Origin: Deltaproteobacteria bacterium
GTDB taxonomy: Bacteria > Myxococcota_A > Polyangia > Palsa-1104 > JAEUJZ01
Length of the DNA stretch: 6,405 nt
Direction: 5' to 3'
Assembly (NCBI GenBank): GCA_017990795.1
Contig: JAGNNG010000115.1
Span: 1 to 6,405 of the forward strand
Shown one piece after another: positions 1 through 4,079 of the stretch (its first letter is position 1; each line of letters begins with the position of its first letter). Under the pieces are notes generated by a model. It did no database searches, was not told the DNA's origin, and was given only the letters and a program-made list of their open reading frames with translations. Position numbers and translations under genes: made by a program.

Positions 1-111
1 GGCAAGGTGGTGAAGGGCATCGGAAACATGCTCAAGATTCCGGAGCGTGACCCGCAGCGCGCAAGCAAGCCCGGCGTGAAAATTCTGACCATCGAGATCA
101 AAGAAGCCTAG
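1..111 (+). CDS. 3' end of probable cyclophilin-type peptidyl-prolyl cis-trans isomerase (partial)
   Basis: Only the last 36 codons are present; the frame is open at the left edge and ends with TAG at 109-111. The peptide begins GKVVKGIGNMLKIP and ends KILTIEIKEA. This fits the C-terminal strand-helix-strand of bacterial cyclophilins, where a 'G.VV.G...V..I' helix is followed by a loop with an 'R..P.V.I..I.I' strand. Cyclophilins catalyse cis-trans isomerisation of peptidyl-prolyl bonds during protein folding, in the cytoplasm or periplasm. The catalytic Arg and Phe residues lie outside the window, so activity and location cannot be judged. The assignment rests on the C-terminal pattern alone. 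A strong hairpin follows the stop codon. Confidence 0.6.
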   Translation, partial: GKVVKGIGNMLKIPERDPQRASKPGVKILTIEIKEA

Positions 112-119
112 TCAGTTCT

Positions 120-158
120 CGGCGGCTGGCTGAGCACTCCTTGCTCACGCCAGCGCCG
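120..158 (+). terminator. Strong bulged hairpin after the cyclophilin gene, without a T-run
   Basis: Starting nine bases after the stop codon, CGGC-GCTGGC-TGAGC on the left arm pairs with GCTCA-GCCAGC-GCCG on the right, around loop 136-142 (ACTCCTT). This gives about 15 base pairs interrupted by single bulges at G124 (or G125) and C148. No T-run follows on either strand, so it is not a classical intrinsic terminator. It may be a 3'-end stability hairpin or a U-tract-less or Rho-assisted terminator. The structure is directly visible; the role is inferred. Confidence 0.5.
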
Positions 159-173
159 AATGCGTCATCAAGT

Positions 174-202
174 TTGACAACAAGCGGGACTTACACCGGT
201 AG
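174..202 (+). promoter_or_regulatory. Possible promoter of the GST gene
   Basis: A perfect -35 hexamer TTGACA lies at 174-179. No good -10 follows: the hexamer at the 17-bp spacing (197-202, CGGTAG) is poor, and the better TA-containing hexamer TAGGTC starts at 200, a 20-bp spacing. The location, about 50 bp before the GST start and just past the upstream hairpin, suits a separate promoter. The weak -10 keeps confidence low. Confidence 0.35.
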
Positions 203-231
203 GTCCAGCTTTTCTCTGGGGAGGGATGCTC

Positions 232-885
232 ATGTCCACGACGCCAGCCGTTGAAGTGCTCTATTTTGGAATCCACGGACGCGCCGAGCAGATTCGCTTG
301 GTGCTTACGTACGCGCAGACGCCGTTTGTTGATACCGCGGTCGATTTTTCCGACTGGCCAGCCCTGAAAAAGACGCTGCCACTAGGCCAACTACCAGTCC
401 TGCGCGACCGCCGCAGCGGTACCGAGCTGGTCATTCCGCAGAGCAACGCCATCCTGCGCCACCTGGGTCGCAGCCTGAACCTCTACGGAAGCGATGAGCA
501 GCAGCACACCCTGTGCGACATCCTGGCCGAGACCATTGCCGACTGGCGCAACAAGTTCGTGCCCGCAGTGTACGGCGCCTATCAGCCCACCCCCGAGACC
601 ACGGCCAAGTATTGGGATCAAACGGTCCCGTCGGTGTTACCGGTACTTGAGGGCTTGCTCGCAAACAGTACGGCCCCAGCGGCTGGCTTGTTTGTCGCCT
701 CGCAGCCCACCTGGGCCGACCTAGCCGCGTTTGAGCTGATAGATGCGCAGCTAAACTTTAAGCCGCAGCTCCTGGCGCATTTTCCAGGTCTGGCAAAGTT
801 CCACGCCACCGTCGCAGCGATTCCGCAGATTGCCACATACAGAGCCAGCCGCCGTCCTTCCGAGTTCGCAGGCCGCGCCGCGTAG
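232..885 (+). CDS. Glutathione S-transferase, sigma/pi-like
   Basis: Soluble glutathione S-transferase of 217 residues, the usual length for the family. It joins reduced glutathione to electrophiles or acts as a glutathione-dependent isomerase; the substrate cannot be told from sequence. The N-terminal thioredoxin-like domain (about 7-85) opens with YFGIHGRAEQIR, the sigma/pi-class motif, making Tyr11 the likely catalytic residue. GQLPVL supplies the conserved cis-Pro55, and Gln70-Ser71 the gamma-glutamyl-binding pair. The all-helical C-terminal domain (about 90-217) contains TWAD (160-163), the N-capping S/T-x-x-D motif. ATG 226 is also in frame, but it is only one base after the Shine-Dalgarno GGAGG (220-224). 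ATG 232 is seven bases after it and is preferred. There is no signal peptide, so it is cytoplasmic. The gene appears monocistronic, ending at an intrinsic terminator. Confidence 0.92.
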   Translation: MSTTPAVEVLYFGIHGRAEQIRLVLTYAQTPFVDTAVDFSDWPALKKTLPLGQLPVLRDRRSGTELVIPQSNAILRHLGRSLNLYGSDEQQHTLCDILAETIADWRNKFVPAVYGAYQPTPETTAKYWDQTVPSVLPVLEGLLANSTAPAAGLFVASQPTWADLAAFELIDAQLNFKPQLLAHFPGLAKFHATVAAIPQIATYRASRRPSEFAGRAA

Positions 886-913
886 GCATCCAGAAATACT
901 GCTCGTGCAACCA

Positions 914-950
914 AGCCCAGTCATGCCTGTTGTGACTGGGCTCTTTTTTT
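914..950 (+). terminator. Intrinsic terminator of the GST gene
   Basis: A perfect 10-bp stem, AGCCCAGTCA (914-923) with TGACTGGGCT (933-942), encloses a 9-nt loop and is followed by C and seven Ts (944-950). It lies 28 bp after the GST stop. The minus-strand barrel gene ends at 956 and transcribes into the same hairpin, but that side lacks a T-run, so it works as an intrinsic terminator mainly for the plus strand. Confidence 0.9.
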
Positions 951-955
951 GCCCT

Positions 956-1615
956 CTACAGCCGGAAGCCCAGACCTAACGTCATGGCCATGCTCATCGT
1001 CGGCAGCACCGAGCGGCTGTCGGCCAGCGGATGGCCATCTAAATCGATGCGCAACCACAAGCCCAGCGCCCGAAAAAGGTTGGCGTTGCGAGGCAAGAAG
1101 TCCACGCCAATTCGCAAGAAGCCACCAGCAAGCAGAGACGTGGCCAGCGGTGATTCAGAGTCGCCACAGCAGCGCCAGAAGCGTCCCACCGAGGCCCCCA
1201 GCCCCATCCGTACCCAGTCAGACAGGCGAAACTGCGCAGAGAGGTGACCACTTGCTTCCATGAAGCTATCGGTTGCCCCATGAGCAAAGTTAGGCAGTCG
1301 CAGTGCCCGCCCGCCGAGCAGAAAACCAAAGCCGCTGTCGAACTCGAGCCCCAGATTCAGCTCACCGCCGCCTCCCAGGGTCTGAAAGCCAGGGTTTCTA
1401 TCGTCGCCAAGAGCAACTCGGAATGACGCGACCGCAGCTCCGTCTAGCGCCAGGTGGTCAGCCAGCCAGCGATTGGGCTCGGCAGCAGATGCCGGGGTGT
1501 CCGCCAAAAGCTCAAGCAACAACACCAGCCAGCTGCAGAACACCAGCAGGCAGCGACTACGACGCAAGCGCCAGCTCATCCCATGTTCAAGACGGTCAGC
1601 CAGCGCAAGCAGCAT
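956..1615 (-). CDS. Probable small outer-membrane beta-barrel protein, function unknown
   Basis: 219 residues from the ATG at 1615, or 207 from the in-frame ATG at 1579 (Met13). The second start gives a more typical signal peptide: MSWRLRRSR, then the hydrophobic run CLLVFCSWLVLLLELLA, with likely cleavage near PASAA. Neither start has a strong Shine-Dalgarno; a GGAA abuts 1615. The mature part is rich in Gly and in alternating hydrophobic residues (GELNLGLEF, GFGFLLGGRALRL, LRIGVDFL). It ends in MAMTLGLGFRL, resembling a C-terminal barrel strand, although the last residue is Leu rather than the usual Phe. An 8-strand barrel would fit the size. I recognise no specific family. The start lies 28 bp after the stop of the Cys-rich exported protein, so the two are probably co-transcribed and may act together at the cell envelope. 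Confidence 0.72.
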   Translation of the reverse strand: MLLALADRLEHGMSWRLRRSRCLLVFCSWLVLLLELLADTPASAAEPNRWLADHLALDGAAVASFRVALGDDRNPGFQTLGGGGELNLGLEFDSGFGFLLGGRALRLPNFAHGATDSFMEASGHLSAQFRLSDWVRMGLGASVGRFWRCCGDSESPLATSLLAGGFLRIGVDFLPRNANLFRALGLWLRIDLDGHPLADSRSVLPTMSMAMTLGLGFRL

Positions 1616-1643
1616 TTCCGAAGCACCCGAGGAAAGAATCAGA

Positions 1644-2489
1644 CTACGGAGCAGCAGGAGCGACAGTCAGGCCAGCCTCATCCTCTGGCTTGGCCGCAGC
1701 TTTGGTGTAGCTAGCTCCGGTGCAGCGCTGGGTATCCGGCGCAAAGCGCGGGGCAAAGCCATAGATGTTTAGCACTAGCTGCAAGTTGAAGTCACCAAGC
1801 GCGACGTCGGGCTCTTTGTCCGTCCAAAAGCGCAGACCCTGCACCTTCGTCGAGCCACATGGGTCAAACTTCCCGTCGGTGGTCTTGGTTAATACCTGGA
1901 ACATATCGCGCGCCAGATCTTTGGTGCAGGCCTCTGAGCCGTCGGTGCAGCGAAAGGCGAAGGTGCGATACCAGCGCTTAAACTTGGGGCTGTACTCGCT
2001 GATGCGCAGGCGGGGCTCGGCTCCCTGGCTGGGATTGGCGGCGGTGACATGATAGCGAACGCGGAAGGCCCCCGTGGGTAGGTCCACATAGATGCACTTG
2101 GCCTCGGGCTGCGGACCTGACTTTACGAAGGTGCCAACGCCCTCGATGCTGATGCGCATGGTGTCGTCACCGCGACCTGTGCGCAGTTCGAAGCGCTTGT
2201 GACCTGCGGGGATCGGCGCCGTCTCCTCGTCCGTTTCAGAAGAGGTGCCCCGGCCCGCTGCGTCAACATCACGGCATGCGCACAATCCGCCCGTGCAGCG
2301 CGCCCCTACCCCCACCAGTGGACCGAGACTCTCCCCAACCTCCGTCGGGTCTAGGGCTTGCGGCGGGATCTTTCCTGACCCCGACCCGGCACGCTCTGCA
2401 GTGGGACCGCTACACCCAGACTCGGCGAGCAGCCCACCCCCAAAAAGCAGCACCCCACAGCACGCTACAGCAGCATAGATAGTCCGCAT
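1644..2489 (-). CDS. Cys-rich exported protein or lipoprotein, function unknown
   Basis: 281 residues. The N-terminus has a short positive start (MRT) and a hydrophobic core (residues 4-22), then ESGC at 23-26. Cys26 could be lipidated, but Glu at -3 is not a standard lipobox, so signal peptidase I cleavage near Ala22 is equally possible. A low-complexity Gly/Ser/Pro linker follows. The region from about 98 to 255 looks like an all-beta domain with motifs FELRTGRGDD, IYVDLPTGAFRVRYHV and DFNLQLVLNIYGFAPRF. Eight further cysteines (65, 70, 72, 132, 181, 188, 211, 256) suggest disulfides and a location outside the cytoplasm. The 34-bp longer context before the ATG at 2489 shows no convincing Shine-Dalgarno. 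I recognise no known family; the beta fold is an inference. It lies between fabH and the barrel gene on the same strand. Confidence 0.75.
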   Translation of the reverse strand: MRTIYAAVACCGVLLFGGGLLAESGCSGPTAERAGSGSGKIPPQALDPTEVGESLGPLVGVGARCTGGLCACRDVDAAGRGTSSETDEETAPIPAGHKRFELRTGRGDDTMRISIEGVGTFVKSGPQPEAKCIYVDLPTGAFRVRYHVTAANPSQGAEPRLRISEYSPKFKRWYRTFAFRCTDGSEACTKDLARDMFQVLTKTTDGKFDPCGSTKVQGLRFWTDKEPDVALGDFNLQLVLNIYGFAPRFAPDTQRCTGASYTKAAAKPEDEAGLTVAPAAP

Positions 2490-2499
2490 CGTTTGGCTA

Positions 2500-2518
2500 G
2501 CTTACCACACCGGCAAGC
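2500..2518 (-). repeat. Inverted repeat between fabH and the exported-protein gene
   Basis: In the 50-bp gap, GCTTGCC and GGTAAGC (minus-strand reading) can form a 7-bp stem with one G-U pair and a 5-nt loop. No T-run follows. It may be an mRNA processing or attenuation hairpin, or chance. It does not look like an intrinsic terminator, so read-through from fabH remains possible. Confidence 0.3.
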
Positions 2519-2539
2519 CAGCCCACGACCGTTCAAAAA

Positions 2540-3595
2540 CTACTCGCGCAGCAGCGCAGCGCCCCAGTGAAAGCCCGCGCCCAAGCCGACAAAGCACAGC
2601 AAGTCGCCAGGCTTAATGCGGCCAGAGCGACGACACTCATCGTAGGCAATGGGAATCGTGGCCGCCGTGGTATTGCCGTACTTTTGAATGTTGTTGTAGA
2701 TGCGGTCGGGGGCGATACCCAGGCTTTGCTGCACGGCTTCATTAATGCGCAAGTTGGCCTGGTGGAAGATGAAGTGATTGATATCCCCGACGGTCAGGTT
2801 GTGGCGATTGAGCATGGAGCGCACGACCTCAGGCATCTTGGTGACAGCCATGCGGAAGACCGACTTGCCGTCCATGTAAGGCACGTGGCCCAGGTTGTCG
2901 ATCATCTCTTTTGAGATATACGGCCTATGCGCCATGCCCGACGGAACATACAGCTTGTTGTAGTTACTGCCGTCGGTGTGTAGCTCGAAGTCAATGAGCC
3001 CGCGCGAGGTCTCGGTCGCATCCGAAGTCAGGACCACCGCCGCGCCTGCGTCTCCAAACAGCACCGAGCGGTCCCGCACCCGCGTATTTAGATCGTACTG
3101 TTCTTTCGACGGAGCCCTGTCTGCAAGACCCAGCACCGTGTCCCAGTCATCAAACGGAATAAAGGGCGAGTGAGTCTCGGCACCAATGAGCAGCAGGTTC
3201 TTAGCCGCCCCAGCCTTTAGCAGCGCATCGCTGATCTGCAGGGCATAGATAAAGCCCGTGCACTGCTGGCGAATGTCGACGCAGGGCACGTTGCGCAGGC
3301 CGAGCTTGTGCTGCAGCAAGCTACCGCTGCCGGGAAAGAAGTGGTCCGGCGTCATCGTCGCGAACACTACGTAATCAATATCATTAGGAGTCAGACCGGC
3401 CTGCTCCAGCGCAATTCGTGCAGCCCGCGTTCCCAAGTCCGAGGTCGATGTGCCGGGAGCCACGTAATAGCGCTGCTCGATCCCGGAGCGCTCGCGAATC
3501 CACTGGTCCGTGGTGTCCATCAGCTTCTCAAAACGGCTGTTTGGCACCAGGTGCTCACCGAGTACAAATCCAGTCCCTTTTACGACACTGCGCAT
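2540..3595 (-). CDS. 3-oxoacyl-[acyl-carrier-protein] synthase III (FabH family)
   Basis: 351 residues of the KAS III thiolase fold. The enzyme condenses an acyl-CoA starter with malonyl-ACP to begin fatty-acid or related acyl-chain synthesis in the cytoplasm. The complete catalytic triad is visible: Cys112 in RQQCTGFIYAL, His278 in FIFHQANLRI and Asn308 in KYGNTTAATIP. GDAGAAVVL (181-189) and the C-terminal GLGAGFHWGAALL are family signatures. The frame is open further upstream to an ATG at 3763, but those 56 residues do not resemble FabH. The ATG at 3595 starts MRSVVKGTGF, the normal first strand, with GGAG five bases upstream. It is longer than E. coli FabH (317 residues), mainly through an extra segment at about 141-178 (THSPFIPFDDWD to RVRDR) between the Cys and the GDAGA motif. 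No other fab genes are adjacent, so it may be a paralogue with a different acyl substrate; I therefore give no symbol. Confidence 0.93.
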   Translation of the reverse strand: MRSVVKGTGFVLGEHLVPNSRFEKLMDTTDQWIRERSGIEQRYYVAPGTSTSDLGTRAARIALEQAGLTPNDIDYVVFATMTPDHFFPGSGSLLQHKLGLRNVPCVDIRQQCTGFIYALQISDALLKAGAAKNLLLIGAETHSPFIPFDDWDTVLGLADRAPSKEQYDLNTRVRDRSVLFGDAGAAVVLTSDATETSRGLIDFELHTDGSNYNKLYVPSGMAHRPYISKEMIDNLGHVPYMDGKSVFRMAVTKMPEVVRSMLNRHNLTVGDINHFIFHQANLRINEAVQQSLGIAPDRIYNNIQKYGNTTAATIPIAYDECRRSGRIKPGDLLCFVGLGAGFHWGAALLRE

Positions 3596-3600
3596 GCTAG

Positions 3601-3630
3601 CTCCATGTGCCCAGCGACTGCAGCGCTGGG
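3601..3630 (-). promoter_or_regulatory. Hairpin next to the fabH ribosome binding site
   Basis: The Shine-Dalgarno GGAG occupies 3601-3604 (minus strand), five bases before the ATG. Immediately upstream, CCCAGCG and CGCTGGG (3610-3616 and 3624-3630) form a perfect 7-bp stem around a 7-nt loop. It could be a DNA operator or an mRNA hairpin that tunes access to the ribosome binding site. The sequence symmetry is certain; the function is inferred. Confidence 0.45.
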
Positions 3631-3786
3631 AAATTTCAGGGTTGCCCCGTCCTACGCCATCCGGTTCTTTACGCTGCCTCAAGGCCCACAGTGGGGAAGT
3701 CATAGGCCCTGTAGGAGGAACCTCGACGGAGGACAAACTACGTCCGGTTCTAACACAGCCCACCTCAGACCAGCAAAGCTGAATCC

Positions 3787-3803
3787 TCGACGCAGCGCGT
3801 CGA
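3787..3803. repeat. Perfect 7-bp inverted repeat, TCGACGC-AGC-GCGTCGA
   Basis: Two perfect 7-bp arms flank a 3-bp spacer, just beyond the T-run of the minus-strand terminator and about 190 bp upstream of fabH. The symmetry suits a dimeric repressor site in the fabH promoter region. It could also form an RNA hairpin, with no T-run after it on the minus strand. Confidence 0.4.
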
Positions 3804-3811
3804 AAAGGACC

Positions 3812-3832
3812 AAAAAATCCCCTCTAGGGGGA
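3812..3832 (-). terminator. Intrinsic terminator, minus strand
   Basis: Read on the minus strand, TCCCC pairs with GGGGA around the 5-nt loop CTAGA, directly followed by six Ts (3817-3812), then GGTCC and four more Ts. The stem is short but all GC except the closing pair. It lies about 250 bp past the stop of the solute-binding protein, so it ends either a long 3' UTR of that gene or a separate small transcript. It separates that transcript from fabH. Confidence 0.6.
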
Positions 3833-3869
3833 GCAATCAGGCTCTCTCGCCGAGAGACGAGCCCCAATC
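3812..3869 (-). ncRNA. Candidate small RNA downstream of the GTCA array
   Basis: On the minus strand, a weak -10-like TAAAGC (3881-3876) lies about 15 bp past the last array element and would start RNA near 3869. The roughly 58-nt product would contain a hairpin with a 6-bp stem (3843-3848 with 3852-3857, loop of three) extended by GGC/GCC (3840-3842 with 3861-3863) past a 3-nt bulge. The terminator hairpin at 3812-3832 ends it. A GG-N10-GC arrangement (CTGGTAAAGCGTGGGC) at the same place would also allow a poor sigma-54 promoter. No known sRNA family is recognised. The alternative is that these are 3' UTR structures of the upstream gene. Confidence 0.25.
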
Positions 3870-3896
3870 GCCCACGCTTTACCAGAAACTTTTCGC

Positions 3897-3967
3897 GACA
3901 GCGTCGAGTCATCAGCGGGTCACCGCATGGTCATGGCACCGTCACGGCTTCGTCACAGCTTCGTCAT
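3897..3967. repeat. Six to seven GTCAY direct repeats at exact 11-bp spacing: candidate operator array
   Basis: GTCA occurs at 3908, 3919, 3930, 3941, 3952 and 3963, each exactly 11 bp from the next. The following base is T, C, T, C, C, T, giving GTCAY every time. One step further left, GACA at 3897 is a degenerate copy; the next position to the right (3974) does not match. The bases between copies vary, though the last two linkers share GCTTC. The 11-bp period is not a multiple of three, so this is not a coding repeat. OmpR/PhoB-family regulators bind direct repeats one helical turn apart, and the E. coli Pho box has two CTGTCAT copies with an 11-bp period. The GTCAY core matches that box, but the T before it and the AT-rich linkers do not. 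The regulator and target gene are unknown. Confidence 0.75.
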
Positions 3968-3991
3968 GGCCAACAGAGTGGCACCAAGAAC

Positions 3992-4025
3992 GCTGCGGCC
4001 ATCATCAGCAAAAGTCAGCCGCAGC
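3992..4025. repeat. 8-bp inverted repeat, GCTGCGGC / GCCGCAGC
   Basis: Perfect 8-bp arms (3992-3999 and 4018-4025) are separated by 18 bases. It lies 55-88 bp past the stop of the solute-binding protein gene and 25 bp from the GTCA array. No T-run follows on either strand. It probably forms a stable hairpin in the 3' UTR of that gene; a regulatory site is also possible. Confidence 0.45.
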
Positions 4026-4079
4026 ATCCCCGAACCAAAGAACGGCACGCAGATCGCTAACTCAGTTCTGCTAGGGGAG

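Larger units (their letters stand above)
3596..4079. other. Long intergenic region upstream of fabH, with regulatory structure
   Basis: The 484 bases between the solute-binding protein stop and the fabH start hold no credible gene. From right to left they contain an 8-bp inverted repeat (3992-4025), the 11-bp-spaced GTCA array (3897-3967), a possible minus-strand promoter (about 3876-3881), a bulged hairpin (3840-3863), a minus-strand intrinsic terminator (3812-3832), a 7-bp palindrome (3787-3803) and the hairpin before the fabH ribosome binding site (3610-3630). Between 3631 and 3786 I see only weak promoter-like hexamers, for example TTGTCC and TACAGG 17 bp apart on the minus strand. None is convincing as the fabH promoter. 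Confidence 0.7.

Noticed and set aside
1303..1772. Plus-strand open frames opposite the barrel protein gene
   Set aside because: They encode Gln/Ser/Arg-rich low-complexity peptides typical of antisense frames, whereas the minus strand shows a signal peptide and a barrel-like C-terminus.
3596..3763. N-terminal extension of fabH to the ATG at 3763
   Set aside because: The 56 extra residues do not resemble FabH. The ATG at 3595 has a Shine-Dalgarno and begins the normal first strand.
3700..3912. Minus-strand 70-codon open frame starting inside the GTCA array
   Set aside because: It would be translated through an intrinsic terminator and a palindrome, has no Shine-Dalgarno and has no familiar features.
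3897..3967. CRISPR or plasmid iteron interpretation of the GTCA array
   Set aside because: Only 5 of 11 bases are conserved, far too short for CRISPR repeats. No rep gene, AT-rich origin or cas gene is present, so an operator array fits better.
3308..4060. Long plus-strand open frame of 250 codons across the fabH 5' end and the intergenic region
   Set aside because: Half of it is antisense to the convincing N-terminal part of fabH. The protein is low-complexity and Arg/Ser-rich with no recognisable domain, and the frame crosses the 11-bp array, whose period does not fit codons.
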